DNA of 64,000 nucleotides from Limnomonas spitsbergensis (GCA_037349105.1 JAYJMM010000068.1:434001-498000), one strand, 5' to 3'. Positions 1 to 10,005 are shown, counted from the stretch's first letter. Notes: generated by a model not told the origin, from the letters alone. Translations and numbers: made by a program.

Positions 1-58
1 CAGTGACACACGGCGGGACTGTGAGCCTGAGGCCACGCCACAGCAGAATCCGCCCAGG

Positions 59-2035
59 GTGGCAAGGGTTGCGCAGCGGACCAAAGATGAGCCCAGCTAT
101 CCGGATCAAAGGCCAGAGGTCGCCACAGCCCCTGGTGGGTTCCGGGGTGGCACCTGCCCAGACAGGCCGCGGATAAGAGCAGAAGGAGCGGAGGGCATGA
201 GTATGCCTGCAGGGGTCAAACGCGAGGGGGCTGAGGCCCAGCCAGCGGTGAACAGGCAGGACTCGCAGGTCAGCAAGGAGAGGGAAAAATCAGCTGTGCC
301 GGTGGGAAAGCCTTGGGCTGACCTAATATCCGACCTGTGGAAGCAAGTTTGCTCCAAGACGTTCTTGCATTTCCAGGACCAAGTCACAGCCATTGAGGAG
401 TTCAAGGCCCATCATCTGCAGGGATGGGCAACAAAGGCCATGATGGGTATTCCCCACACAGGGCAGGACAGGGCGACGCTGTTAGCCGCCCTTGGACAGG
501 TGTCCAAGGGAGGGGCGGGACGCGAAGCAGCCCTGGCTGTTAAGGCCTTCGCAGATGAATGGTGCAACGAGGTAACAGGAAATCAGGTGGAACCTGGATC
601 CGAGCCAGAGGATGAGGAGGACCAGGCATGGGAAGGATTTCAAACAGCGGTGCAACGGCCGGAGGAGCTCAGGGAGGTCCAAATGTGGCAGCAGCATGCA
701 AGGGCCGCGCCAACCCCAACACTCAGATCTGAAGTTTTCGAGGTCAGCAGCGAGCCAAGCCTCAGGGGGGGGCCAAGGGGCAGGGAAGCGCCCAGAGCCA
801 GCAGCCCAGCCGCCAGCGAAAGGGCGGAGTTGACTAGCCGATCGCTTGCCAGGATGGCAGAGCAAGGCGTAGCAACACGCAGAGCAAACAGGCAAGAGTC
901 GTATGCACTGCTGCGCATAGTCGAGGACATGCTGCATTATGCATGGCAGACAGTTCATGCCAGAAGGGGGACGGTGCTGCATCATGCATGGCAGGCCACA
1001 TGCCAGGAAACCCATGTGGATTACATCGAGGAATTCCTGAGGAACAGGCAGGCGTGCCCAGCAAGAGGAACCAGGCAGGATGAGTCTGCAGGCAGTGTGC
1101 GAAGCAGTGGACCAAGAAGGCAGGAAGCCAGAGATGAAACGCAGTCTGATTTCTACGCCAGGAATTACACAGGCGGGACGCAACCAGGCTGGCAGAGCCA
1201 GGGTCCGCTCAGGGGGCAGGCAGACGGCGAAGAACAGCCGCATTGGCAAAGCCAGGAGCCTCCCAGGGGGCAGGCATACAGCAGAGAACAGCCAAGCTGG
1301 TACAGTCAGGAGCCGCCCATGAGGCAGGCAGATGGCAGGGAACAGCCAAGCCGGCATAGCCAGGAGCCGCCCAGAGGGCAGGCAGATGGCAGGGAACAGC
1401 CAAGCCGGCAAAGCCAGGAGCCGCCCAGGGGACCAGCTGAACACAGCGGAGGGACGCAGAAAGATTGGCAAAACCAGGAGCCGCCCAGGGGGCAGGCTGA
1501 ACCTAGCAGAGCGCAGCCTTGGAGGCCCGGCTCTGACAGCAGACCAAGCAGAAGTGAGTCTGAACGGCCGCCACCTGATGGGAGTAGAAGCTCCGCAGGA
1601 AGAGCAGGCAGACAGCCGTCACGAGAAGATCATGCTCAGGAGGAAGATGATAACAGACATGACAGGTACCATTCAGGTCGCAGCCCATCGGGGGGCGGCG
1701 GAGGCGGATCTGGGTCACGGTCAGAATCAGTAGATTCGGGACCAGGAGGAGCGGACAGGCGCATGCCGGGGGCCAGGCAGGAGTCCAGCGACCAAGAATT
1801 GAAAAGGCTCGATAGGGAGCAGGCAAGGGTGAACCTGCAGCTGCAGCAGCAGATGGTCCTGCAGCTGACAGGGGTAGCCAAATTCACCAAAATCCCAGCT
1901 ATCCAAGGCAACGTGCCGGTATTGGATATGCCGCACCCGGGCGCGGTTGCCAGGCGTGTGGATATTGGGGATCGCACAACAGGCTGGCGCTGTCAGATGA
2001 CCCGCCAGCCCTGGCTGTGGTGGCCGGAGAAATAG
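59..2035 (+). CDS. Retrotransposon ORF1, gag-like, low-complexity C-terminal half
   Basis: Open for 658 codons from a GTG; no convincing start is visible and the true 5' end may lie upstream. It has no domain I recognise. The first third has a mixed composition with hydrophobic and Trp residues around codons 95-185 and could be a capsid-like region. The middle holds about six copies of an 18-residue Q/P/R/S-rich repeat, and the end is Ser/Gly/Arg-rich with a short basic, Gln-rich helix (RVNLQLQQQMVLQ). It overlaps the next ORF by 19 nt in the -1 direction, an arrangement seen where retroelements shift frame between gag segments. Gag role is inferred from position only. Confidence 0.5.
   Translation: MARVAQRTKDEPSYPDQRPEVATAPGGFRGGTCPDRPRIRAEGAEGMSMPAGVKREGAEAQPAVNRQDSQVSKEREKSAVPVGKPWADLISDLWKQVCSKTFLHFQDQVTAIEEFKAHHLQGWATKAMMGIPHTGQDRATLLAALGQVSKGGAGREAALAVKAFADEWCNEVTGNQVEPGSEPEDEEDQAWEGFQTAVQRPEELREVQMWQQHARAAPTPTLRSEVFEVSSEPSLRGGPRGREAPRASSPAASERAELTSRSLARMAEQGVATRRANRQESYALLRIVEDMLHYAWQTVHARRGTVLHHAWQATCQETHVDYIEEFLRNRQACPARGTRQDESAGSVRSSGPRRQEARDETQSDFYARNYTGGTQPGWQSQGPLRGQADGEEQPHWQSQEPPRGQAYSREQPSWYSQEPPMRQADGREQPSRHSQEPPRGQADGREQPSRQSQEPPRGPAEHSGGTQKDWQNQEPPRGQAEPSRAQPWRPGSDSRPSRSESERPPPDGSRSSAGRAGRQPSREDHAQEEDDNRHDRYHSGRSPSGGGGGGSGSRSESVDSGPGGADRRMPGARQESSDQELKRLDREQARVNLQLQQQMVLQLTGVAKFTKIPAIQGNVPVLDMPHPGAVARRVDIGDRTTGWRCQMTRQPWLWWPEK
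1190..1510 (+). repeat. 54-60 bp coding tandem repeat within ORF1
   Basis: GCAGGCAGA-type unit starts occur near 1214, 1271, 1325 and 1379, with diverged units near 1431 and 1492. The best-preserved units are 54 bp and encode 18-residue repeats like GQADGREQPSRHSQEPPR. Unit length is a multiple of three, so copy-number change keeps the frame. Confidence 0.8.
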
Positions 2036-3420
2036 CTGGGTCGTGCCAGTCACCACCGGTTATGACAATGCTGGTGAAATCGCTGGTCAAGCTATGGGAC
2101 AGCAAGCCGGCTAGCGTGGGGCCGCTGATGGTAGCCATCAGGGCGGCGCCCCATGCAGGAGACAGGGCTGCCAGAGAAGTGGAAAGGATCAGGGGGCTGT
2201 GGATTGCCCCAGCAGAGGAGCAGTGCTGCGAAGCCTCGCTGCTAACCTTGTGGATCAAGGTGGTTCAAGCAGAAGTGGGGAAGCCAACCTCAGATGAGAG
2301 GACAGCCATCTCCAACCGCAAGCTAGGAGTGAAGACCACTCTCGACCCTGACGTCAAGCCAGAGGAGACGGTGGAAGCATTTGCTCACAGAGTACTGTCG
2401 ACAGCAGAGTTGCTGCAGATCTCAAGGGATGCAGTGGACCACTTCGGCAGGAGGCACTCTGTCTCGCACCTGTTCCATGACGGACTTCCAGCGGTTGCTA
2501 AAGCCAAGCTGAGCAAGTTTGTTATGACAGTACCGGGGTACCTCAGCATGACTGATGAAGATCAGATTGCAGTGCTCACACAGCAGGTGGTGCTGTGGGA
2601 GAAGTTTGCCCTGGAAATGGGGGACCTGGGAGGTGCAAGCCTCAAGAAGATGGCCAACATCGGGCCTAGCCAGGGAGAGGCGCAGCCCAACAGAACAAGA
2701 AGGGAGAGAACAGGACAGTGGGAGATGCGGACGCGCCTTGAAGGGGCAGTGAACCCCGCAGGCTCAGCAGTTGTCCAGCAACTGCGGATTGACGGTAAAC
2801 CCATAGGAGTTACCTGGGCAGATCAATCCGGGGCACCAAATTACAGCGCAGAAGGCGCTGCGGGGGCAGCCAAGGCGTGCTACCAGTGTGGCAGCACGGC
2901 GCACCTGGCCAAGGACTGCAGGGTGCCCAGGGCCAGGGATGAGCGCAGGCCTGCGCCACTCGCTACAGACATTACAACTGGGCAGGCAAGGCCGCCGCAG
3001 CAGCAGTACCCTCTACCGCCAAGGCCACAGCAGGGTCAGACTGCAGGCAGGCCGTACGAGCGGAATCAGAACAACAGGCAGTACCAAAGGCCAGGGCCTG
3101 GCCAGGGGGGTCAGGTTCAGCAGGCGGCACACGTGTCGCACCTAAGCAGCCCAACGGGGCAAGCTGAGCCAGAAGGCTGGCACCAGACTATGGCTGAGAT
3201 GCTCAGCGAGTCTGTGGCACTAATGACGCAGATTGGGCTGGTGCCCAAGCCTGCTGAATTCAAACAGGCGGCTCACAACGCCCGCCCTAGGTCGTTCCCG
3301 CCTGAACCTTGCCAGGAGGAGGAACCTGAGCGCAGGCTCATGGAACCTGCCTCCAGGAAGGGAGCAAAGAGGCTGGTTTTGAGTAAATTGGCTGATGATA
3401 TGTCTGACATCCGCCTGTAG
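2017..3420 (+). CDS. gag: Gag-like protein with CCHC zinc knuckle (nucleocapsid)
   Basis: 467 codons to a TAG at 3418-3420. Around codons 288-301 (about 2878-2919) lies CYQCGSTAHLAKDC, a perfect C-X2-C-X4-H-X4-C retroviral-type zinc knuckle, expected to bind element RNA. The preceding roughly 250 residues (MVAIRAAPHAG to the LTQQVVLWEKFALEMG helix) resemble a retrotransposon capsid in composition and position, with predicted helices and a VKPEETVEAFAHRVLSTAELL stretch. A Pro/Gln/Arg-rich segment follows the knuckle. The same frame stays open after the TAG and enters the protease, so the stop separates Gag from the protease as in readthrough systems; whether readthrough occurs is inference. 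Confidence 0.8.
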   Translation: MVAGEIAGSCQSPPVMTMLVKSLVKLWDSKPASVGPLMVAIRAAPHAGDRAAREVERIRGLWIAPAEEQCCEASLLTLWIKVVQAEVGKPTSDERTAISNRKLGVKTTLDPDVKPEETVEAFAHRVLSTAELLQISRDAVDHFGRRHSVSHLFHDGLPAVAKAKLSKFVMTVPGYLSMTDEDQIAVLTQQVVLWEKFALEMGDLGGASLKKMANIGPSQGEAQPNRTRRERTGQWEMRTRLEGAVNPAGSAVVQQLRIDGKPIGVTWADQSGAPNYSAEGAAGAAKACYQCGSTAHLAKDCRVPRARDERRPAPLATDITTGQARPPQQQYPLPPRPQQGQTAGRPYERNQNNRQYQRPGPGQGGQVQQAAHVSHLSSPTGQAEPEGWHQTMAEMLSESVALMTQIGLVPKPAEFKQAAHNARPRSFPPEPCQEEEPERRLMEPASRKGAKRLVLSKLADDMSDIRL

Positions 3421-4692
3421 GTGTTCAGGCTGAACGAAAGGCTGACATCGTTGTCCTTTACCACTATGCCCATGGGTTCAGACGATCACAGGGGTGAGGC
3501 CAGTAAAGGCAGGCAGGAGAGCAGGGCTGTGACAGCTGCACCCAAGCTGCAGTACTTTAAGAATGACAGAAGCAACCTGGAACAATGTGTGGGACTTATG
3601 GTAAAAGGGAAAGTCCTGGTGGCTCAGAAAGCCCTCATGGACTCAGCATGCTCCTGTCATGTGATCACCGTCAACATCGCTGAACAGTTAGTCGCCATGG
3701 GGGCTGAGCTGATCCGTACGGATGAGAAAATCCGTACCACAGACAATGCAGGGGCAGATCTGTATGGGGTGCTATTCATTTATGTGGTGTACGGGTACGG
3801 TGGGCCCAACGCCATTATGAAACCCACGGTGGTCAGGGTCGTTAAGACGCCACCCGATGCATATGAACACTTGGTAGGGAACCCGGAGTTTCTCAAGTAC
3901 AGCGGGATGTTGGAGGCAGCAGGAAGGCTGACCTTACGCCCCAGAGAAGGTCCCCAGAGGGCACGGGGGGTCAGGGACCTCACGCTGCCGCTGGTGCTGG
4001 CATCCCCGGCAGGGGGGTACCAGGCAGCAGCAGTGGCGTGGGCAGGAATCCAGTGCGGATTATTAGAACGAGAAGGGTGGCCTGCAACCAGTGTTGAAGA
4101 AGAACACGAGCCACTCTTACAGCATGCCATGGCCACACACGCAAGTGCCGCCATGCGGGCTGAACAAGAAGGGGGGCAGAGCCGCGGAAAAGCCGCAGAT
4201 GCAGGCAGAAGTGCCGCAGATGCAGGCAGGAGTAGCCGTGGGGGCCCACAGGAGGTCCCTTCCAGGCCGCGCCAGCACAGGCAGGTGTCGGCTGCAGTGC
4301 CCAGGGAGGGCAAGGTGGAAGCAAGGGCTGCTGCATCACAGCAGAGCCAGGCGGCAGCACATGCAGAGGCCGGTGCTGCAGTATCAGATGAGACAAAGAG
4401 GGCGTGCAAGGCAGCATTGATGCCAGCATCAGAGAAGGAAATCATCAGGAGGTGCTTGGCGTCAAGCCCAAGCCACCCGTGCGTCTTGTGCGGAGCGCCA
4501 AGCCAGCACTCACCAGAGGAGTGTGAGCAGAGGATCCGGGAACTGACGCAGAGTTCTGTGGCAGTCCCCGCGGCCCAGGTGGCATCACCAGTGGCAACGC
4601 AGAGGGTGGCATTCGGGGCAGCTGCAGCTGGAAGCGGGATCAGCAAGGCGCTCGGAGGTGCGAGTACCCAGCAGGGGCGAGAGGGCTTGTGA
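3421..4692 (+). CDS. Retropepsin-like aspartic protease ORF
   Basis: 423 codons in the same frame as the knuckle-bearing Gag ORF, directly after its TAG stop. The sequence ALMDSACSCHVIT, Asp codon at 3640-3642, matches the retropepsin active-site region (hydrophobic-hydrophobic-Asp-Ser/Thr-Gly/Ala). It is followed by a beta-rich stretch and a flap-like DNAGADLYGVLFIYVV segment. DSA instead of DSG/DTG is unusual but occurs in retroelement proteases. The C-terminal half (from about codon 230) is Ala/Gln/Arg-rich linker and ends with a CVLCGAPSQHSPEEC cluster that could bind zinc. Expected role: processing of the element polyprotein. Confidence 0.65.
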   Translation: MFRLNERLTSLSFTTMPMGSDDHRGEASKGRQESRAVTAAPKLQYFKNDRSNLEQCVGLMVKGKVLVAQKALMDSACSCHVITVNIAEQLVAMGAELIRTDEKIRTTDNAGADLYGVLFIYVVYGYGGPNAIMKPTVVRVVKTPPDAYEHLVGNPEFLKYSGMLEAAGRLTLRPREGPQRARGVRDLTLPLVLASPAGGYQAAAVAWAGIQCGLLEREGWPATSVEEEHEPLLQHAMATHASAAMRAEQEGGQSRGKAADAGRSAADAGRSSRGGPQEVPSRPRQHRQVSAAVPREGKVEARAAASQQSQAAAHAEAGAAVSDETKRACKAALMPASEKEIIRRCLASSPSHPCVLCGAPSQHSPEECEQRIRELTQSSVAVPAAQVASPVATQRVAFGAAAAGSGISKALGGASTQQGREGL

Positions 4693-5521
4693 GGAGCAGC
4701 TGCCAGGGCCGCCACAAGATACCAACTCGCGCAGGATCCCTGCGGAGACGCCGCCAGCTGGGGCAGGGCCCAGCGCGCAAACAGAGAAGACCGATGGTGG
4801 CGATGGGGGAGACGCCCCAGATGCAGAAGGCAGAACGCGGGGGGTACCAGCAAACCGCGGCCAGGGGGAGCCTGGCAGCGAGGAGGAGGAGGAAGAGCCA
4901 GAGGATTCCGATGAGGAAGAGGCCCACTAGGAGGCGATGCCCAGTAGGAAGTTCAGGCAAGTAACAAGGCTGCAAAACCAGGTGAAGGTGATGCAGCAAG
5001 ACATCAGGTGGAAAGAGGAACAGCTACTCCGCCAGACGGTAGCGACAATCGAATACCTGCGGTTGCAGCATGTCAGGTGGACGTGCCTCCAGGATGCAAA
5101 TGAGCGACTCACGGAAGTACAGCAACAGTACATCTTGCGCGCAGACCAGATGCGTGAGCTGTACATCGCCCTCGGAAACCAGCAGGCAGGAGGGCCACTG
5201 AACCAGGGGAAGCAGTTCCCAGTCCCAGTAGACATGGACCTGGCAGAGTGCTTCAGAGCAATGCTTCAGCCCCCGCCCTCGCTCACAGACGAGGAGAGCG
5301 AGAATCCCGGCCAGGGGGAGCCGCAGGAAGAGGAGCAACATGCCACAGGTCAGCAAGGACCAGGGGGCAATGACAGGGCCAGGGAGGCCAGTGCGGAGGA
5401 ACGCGCGCAGCACGGGGGAACAGCTCCAGAGGCTGCAAAAGAACCAGGGGCCCAGAGAGCGCAGCAGGAGCGCACAAAGGGCCCACAGCGTAGAACGCCA
5501 CGGGGTGGTGCCTACGCCTGA
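4658..5521 (+). CDS. Retrotransposon ORF, acidic stretch plus coiled coil, split by TAG
   Basis: One reading frame runs from 4658 to a TGA at 5519-5521, broken by a TAG at 4928-4930. The first part ends in a run of Glu/Asp (EEEEEEPEDSDEEEA). The second part has a long helix with heptad-like spacing (QVTRLQNQVKVMQQDIRWKE), probably a coiled coil for oligomerisation. No catalytic motif was seen. It overlaps the preceding protease ORF and the following knuckle ORF in other frames. Function unknown; an additional structural (gag-like) protein is plausible because another zinc knuckle follows. Confidence 0.4.
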
Positions 5522-6044
5522 GGCTAGGACCCAGCGGCCGGACCGCGCTGAACGATACAACCAGCCTGACGAACAAGGCAGGGGCAGAAGGCAGCGGTCA
5601 CCCAGCAGGGAACGTGGGAGCCAGCCCAGGGGCAGGTCACAGGAGCGTGGCTCAGGTGGTCAAGCCAGGACATACAGGCGGGAGGAGAGAGAGCAGGATA
5701 AGAGGAGAGCCTCCGGCCAGAGTCCGCCGGGCAGGGCCCAGGCAGGGCGCATTTGGATGGGGGGACAGAAGAGCGTCCTCGGACCCCATGATGGGGGAGT
5801 CTGCTTCAATTGCTTGAAGCCAGGTCACTACGCTAATGCGTGCCCAGAGCAGGGAGAGGCCTTGCAGGCAGGCGAGAGCAGCCGCTTCGACCGGCTGCGA
5901 GCGCCAGCAGGCCCAGAGCGGGGCTGGGGAGTCAGGGGGCCTGGCAGGAGCCAGGACGCCTCAGAAGACAGCATGCGGCGGGCATATGAGGCTGCCCAGG
6001 GGAACTCATACGCAGACTGGAGGGAGCTGCAGACGGCAGCATGA
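5340..6044 (+). CDS. Second CCHC zinc-knuckle ORF of the retrotransposon
   Basis: 234 codons, Arg/Gln/Ser-rich, with CFNCLKPGHYANAC around 5802-5843, again a perfect C-X2-C-X4-H-X4-C knuckle. Two knuckle proteins in one element, one on each side of the protease, is unusual. The N-terminal basic stretch (RRQRSPSRERGSQPRGRSQER) is typical of an RNA-binding nucleocapsid. This could be a duplicated gag, a captured gag from another element, or part of a long second gag polyprotein. Confidence 0.6.
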   Translation: MPQVSKDQGAMTGPGRPVRRNARSTGEQLQRLQKNQGPRERSRSAQRAHSVERHGVVPTPEARTQRPDRAERYNQPDEQGRGRRQRSPSRERGSQPRGRSQERGSGGQARTYRREEREQDKRRASGQSPPGRAQAGRIWMGGQKSVLGPHDGGVCFNCLKPGHYANACPEQGEALQAGESSRFDRLRAPAGPERGWGVRGPGRSQDASEDSMRRAYEAAQGNSYADWRELQTAA

Positions 6045-6262
6045 CCAAGTGTGCTGCCAGGCCCGCCAGGATGGCCGGGGCCAGCAGGGCAGTCAGAAGA
6101 TTCCAGGTGGGCAGATCAAGAGAGGCACATTTGCCTGATGTCTATTTACGGGGGATATGGCCAGGACACAGGCGCAGATCAGGTTGAAAGCAACCAAGCA
6201 GCAGAGGTACCTGTCGCCTTCCAAGTGGTGCCAGAGGGGCAGATAGCCCGGCAAAAACACCA

Positions 6263-7039
6263 TTGGAAGATGGCATTGGAATCCCTGGCAATGAACCATT
6301 ATGGTACTATGCCAGCAGGTTCAGCCAGATCCATGGCACACGCAGTGGGTTTCCTGGGGGCCTCCAGCAGAGGGGGTGCCCAGCCCCGTGTGAGGGATGG
6401 CCTGGCATGTTCCAGCGATTCCTAACCAAAGAATGGGACAATTATGATGCCCAGATGGATGAGTTTGAGAGGCTAGAGCGGGAGGCAGTGCCCCAGCACA
6501 GAGTAGAAGAGTGGGAGACCAGTTCCAGTGGGGACGGCTCCAACTTCTCAGAGGGAGGCTACGAGCCTCAGGACCCTTTAACATTGCGTGAGGAGGAGGC
6601 TGCCTTGTTCTGTCCAGGTACCCCGGAGGGCAACAACGACACAGGCGGCGAGGTAGCGGGGGCAGCCGCCAAGATCCGGGATCCGCTCAGCGAGCAGGTT
6701 CGCCACCCAAGGGCCAGGGGGGCGGCAGCTATGAGTCAAGAGGACGATATGGCGGGGCCCGTTGGACCCATCACAGTACCACCTCTCAGTACAATCTTGG
6801 AAGATGGGAAGAGGCGGACAGAGAGCCGCAGCGCAGCCGCAGCAGGGACGGGAGGTCCGCTGTGTGGAGTTAGGATTCCCAGTTCGACCAGGCCGGTGAG
6901 GACCGCCGCGACAGGTCGGGCAGCAGAGGGCGTATTCGCCCCGTGCCAGACCCGCCGAGCCCGCCAGAGAGCAGGTGCTTCGTGCAGTGGTACCGCCTGG
7001 GGGAAGAGATGCCAGAGGCGTCGTCTTCGGAGGCCATGA
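6263..7039 (+). CDS. Unrecognised retrotransposon ORF
   Basis: 258 codons, acidic in the middle and Arg/Ala-rich at the end. I recognise no domain. It overlaps the following ORF by about 97 nt in another frame. It may belong to the long second gag-like region between protease and reverse transcriptase. Confidence 0.3.
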   Translation: MEDGIGIPGNEPLWYYASRFSQIHGTRSGFPGGLQQRGCPAPCEGWPGMFQRFLTKEWDNYDAQMDEFERLEREAVPQHRVEEWETSSSGDGSNFSEGGYEPQDPLTLREEEAALFCPGTPEGNNDTGGEVAGAAAKIRDPLSEQVRHPRARGAAAMSQEDDMAGPVGPITVPPLSTILEDGKRRTESRSAAAAGTGGPLCGVRIPSSTRPVRTAATGRAAEGVFAPCQTRRARQRAGASCSGTAWGKRCQRRRLRRP

Positions 7040-7740
7040 TCACTCTGCCAGCAGAGTCCAAGGACGGGCTGTGTAGGTTGCAGAACCACAGGCTCCTGGA
7101 AGGCAGGACGCAGACGTGCGTAAACATAATGACAGCCATGCAGGCCGTGGCCATGATGATTTTCCCGTGGGACGCGGTGACCGCAGTACTGCTGGGCGCA
7201 GCACTCAAAGGGTTCATACGGCCCAGCACGAGGATGGCGGATTCTATGCAGAGGGGGTGGTCACGGCACCCCATCTACGCATACTGCGTACATGAGATGG
7301 TGGGCCTGGCCATCAAAGAAGGCATCACAGCGGTGGACGCAGCCGACAGGGCGCACCCAGACGTGCCTGACAGCACGCGCACCGAGGGGATGTGGAAGGG
7401 CGCGCAGCCTGGGTTCATGCGCACGCCGTGGGCAGAGGATTGCGTCCATCAGTTGATGGAGCATCCCGCTCTCAGAGACCGCGCTTTCTACGTGCCCGTG
7501 CAGGCCATAGGAGGGCACGGAAGGGGTGATGGGTCAGCGGATGGAACCTACGACGGGGCAGGGCTGTGCCATTCCGGCAGGCCAAGGCGGTGTGAGGCCA
7601 CCATTGAGGCGTCAGTCATCATCCCCAGGATGGTCGCAGGTCAAGCTGTACCGTGGGGAGTGGCTTCTGGGGAAGCCAGGGCAGCCATCACAGTACAGCA
7701 GCTGGTATCTTACTACTACGAGGAGCTGCAAGAGGGATAA
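6943..7740 (+). CDS. Unrecognised retrotransposon ORF, helical, capsid-like composition
   Basis: 265 codons ending with TAA at 7738-7740; the next ORF begins immediately in the same frame, so the two may once have been one protein. The sequence is well mixed and looks globular (TCVNIMTAMQAVAMMIFPWD; HEMVGLAIKEGITAVDAADR), unlike the low-complexity ORFs around it. No family recognised. Confidence 0.4.
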   Translation: MPDPPSPPESRCFVQWYRLGEEMPEASSSEAMITLPAESKDGLCRLQNHRLLEGRTQTCVNIMTAMQAVAMMIFPWDAVTAVLLGAALKGFIRPSTRMADSMQRGWSRHPIYAYCVHEMVGLAIKEGITAVDAADRAHPDVPDSTRTEGMWKGAQPGFMRTPWAEDCVHQLMEHPALRDRAFYVPVQAIGGHGRGDGSADGTYDGAGLCHSGRPRRCEATIEASVIIPRMVAGQAVPWGVASGEARAAITVQQLVSYYYEELQEG

Positions 7741-9948
7741 ATGCCCGTTTCAGCGGCATGGATCCACATGCATGCATCGCAAGATGACATGCCAGTCTTC
7801 CTGTTCGCAAGGAGCAAAGGAAATGTAGCGATCACCAAGTGCGCATCAGTGGACGAGGCAGAGTTCCACGCACACACACACGCCAGGGGAGCAGACCCAG
7901 CAACGTGGGCGGTCATGCTCATGGCGCTGCAGCGGGACATGCTGCCAGGACAGCTATCAGCAGCCATGCGGCACGTGTGGAGAGTGGATGATCAGTGGGC
8001 ACCGGTGGAGGTGACAGACTGCCCCACATGGCCATATGGGACCCAGAGGTCGCCTGCAGATGGGTCCATGTGGGAAGGAGAAGAGGAGCTAGCGCGCTCG
8101 CCGTTCGCAGTGGAGCGGTTGCAAGCGTGCGTGCACCAGTGGGTGCGTTGGGAGAGGAGAGCGTGGCGTGACAACAGGGACAGCAGCGTGGCGCCTTATT
8201 GGCAGGCAGACGTCATGACAGTGCAACTGTGGAGGCAAGCGCACCCGGCAGGGGTGAGCTCGCTGCATCCCTTGTTCAGAGGGACAGGATCAGACACCTA
8301 CGAGGAGGAGCTGGAAGAACTGAGGAACCAACCCGTGCTGGGGCGCTGGATAGTGGGCAGACATGGATCCCACTGGTGGGACCCCACTGCCGACAGCGAC
8401 GGACCGGTCCAGGAAACGTTTGAGCCGCCAGAACAGTTGCATGTGGCTTTTTTCACCACACTCGGGGCAACAGCATCCTCTTGGGAATGGCTGGAGCCCC
8501 TGGAGGAGATGGAGGTGTCAGCACCGGATACTGAGCCCGGGGATAGGGCGGAGCCCCAGACGCCCCCGGACAGTACCAGCAGACCAATTGCAGGGGACCT
8601 GGACAGCGGGAACCCAAGGTCCAGCGAGGAGCTTCACTCCCGTCTGGGGGGCACGAGTCTGCTAGGAGGGGAGAGCGAAGACCCTTTGGAAGGGCCACCA
8701 TCACTGGTGAAGGATTCAGAGTCAGAAGAGGAGTGGTGCGCTGGCGGAGCCCCGTCCCCGGAGCGGATCAGCATCACAAGAGGAGAGGCTCGGGATGCAG
8801 ATAGGATGGAGGAGCCAACCGACACAGGCCCAGGACCAGGGAGTCCAGGGTGGGACCTCGAGGAGGAGTTGGTACAGCTGCGGCAACAGTGGATGAACAT
8901 CGTTAGTCAGGAGAGGGCTGCGTGCGATGAGGAGCGCAACAGCAAGAGGGAGCTGGGGGTTGGGGCGCGCCAGACCGCAGTGGGGGTCAACCCGCGGCAG
9001 GCGGCAGCCCCACATACCTCAGGCTCAGGGGTTGCAGCAGCCTGCGGAGCAGGCAGTGACCGCCCAGGGGATGCCCATTCCAGCACGCCGGTGCCGGCAA
9101 AGGCAAGGGAACCCTGGGGTGACCCAGCAGCGTACAGTACAAGATGCTGGACAGCTGTGCTAAAGACCTTTGTAGATCAGCTGGACGAGCAGAGGAGGCA
9201 GGACATGGGCCTGCAGGAAGCAGGCCAGGAGTCCAGCCTGCGGTTCCAGCTGAGAGCGCTGCCAGAGCCCGATATGGACCCAAGGATGGGAGGGTACAAC
9301 CAAGCGCTCAGGGATCTGCAAGAGGAGTTGGCGGGACAAGTATCAGCCCTCGGGAAGACAGGAGCGAAGGGAGTAGCCACCCAACAGCCATCGGACAGCC
9401 GCTGCAGCCAGGCCCCAGGAATGCAGCAGTCCAGGCCAGTTGGCCGGGTTGGTGGAGCAGCCACACGAGAGGGCAGCCAAGCATGCACCAGTGGGGTGGA
9501 CGGCCCAGCGAGGCAGTTTGCCAACGCTCGGAGAGGCATGAGACAGTGCGGGGGGCCAGAGGAGTCCGCGTGCGCAGGCAGCAGCGAGGCTGTGCAACGC
9601 GCCATTCACAGGCAGGAACAGCTGGCACAAGGCAGCACAAGACAAAACCCAGGGGCAGGGCCAGAGAGGGCCGGTACAGCTTGGGCTGACACAGCCGAGT
9701 TGCGGGGGGAAAAGTCAAAGAAGGCTAGGCGACGCGCAAGGAAGGCGCAGAAGACGGCCGAGGACAGGGACCGCGGCAGCAGGCCGGGAGTGGACTGCCC
9801 AGTCCTACCACTCAGGATCAGCCAGGTAGACCTGGAGATCACGTGGGCCAAAGGGCAGCAGAGGCCAGAACAGAGGGCAGAGCCACACGTACAGCCCACA
9901 GCGCACCAGCCGCAGGAAAACGCGCGGCAGCTGCCAGCATGCAGATGA
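7741..9948 (+). CDS. Unrecognised 735-codon retrotransposon ORF
   Basis: It starts with ATG directly after the TAA of the preceding ORF in the same frame and ends at TGA 9946-9948. The first roughly 240 residues look globular and are rich in Trp and His (SHWWDPTADSDG; WEWLEPLEE). The rest is acidic then basic low-complexity linker, ending in a Lys/Arg cluster (KSKKARRRARKAQK) that could act as a nuclear localisation or RNA-binding tail. No known domain. After the TGA the same frame is open straight into the reverse transcriptase ORF, so this may have been the N-terminal part of a giant polyprotein. Confidence 0.4.
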   Translation: MPVSAAWIHMHASQDDMPVFLFARSKGNVAITKCASVDEAEFHAHTHARGADPATWAVMLMALQRDMLPGQLSAAMRHVWRVDDQWAPVEVTDCPTWPYGTQRSPADGSMWEGEEELARSPFAVERLQACVHQWVRWERRAWRDNRDSSVAPYWQADVMTVQLWRQAHPAGVSSLHPLFRGTGSDTYEEELEELRNQPVLGRWIVGRHGSHWWDPTADSDGPVQETFEPPEQLHVAFFTTLGATASSWEWLEPLEEMEVSAPDTEPGDRAEPQTPPDSTSRPIAGDLDSGNPRSSEELHSRLGGTSLLGGESEDPLEGPPSLVKDSESEEEWCAGGAPSPERISITRGEARDADRMEEPTDTGPGPGSPGWDLEEELVQLRQQWMNIVSQERAACDEERNSKRELGVGARQTAVGVNPRQAAAPHTSGSGVAAACGAGSDRPGDAHSSTPVPAKAREPWGDPAAYSTRCWTAVLKTFVDQLDEQRRQDMGLQEAGQESSLRFQLRALPEPDMDPRMGGYNQALRDLQEELAGQVSALGKTGAKGVATQQPSDSRCSQAPGMQQSRPVGRVGGAATREGSQACTSGVDGPARQFANARRGMRQCGGPEESACAGSSEAVQRAIHRQEQLAQGSTRQNPGAGPERAGTAWADTAELRGEKSKKARRRARKAQKTAEDRDRGSRPGVDCPVLPLRISQVDLEITWAKGQQRPEQRAEPHVQPTAHQPQENARQLPACR

Positions 9949-10005
9949 CTCCTGACTTGTACAGCATTTAAGGGGATCCTTACGAGGACGCTCCAGCTGA
10001 TACTG

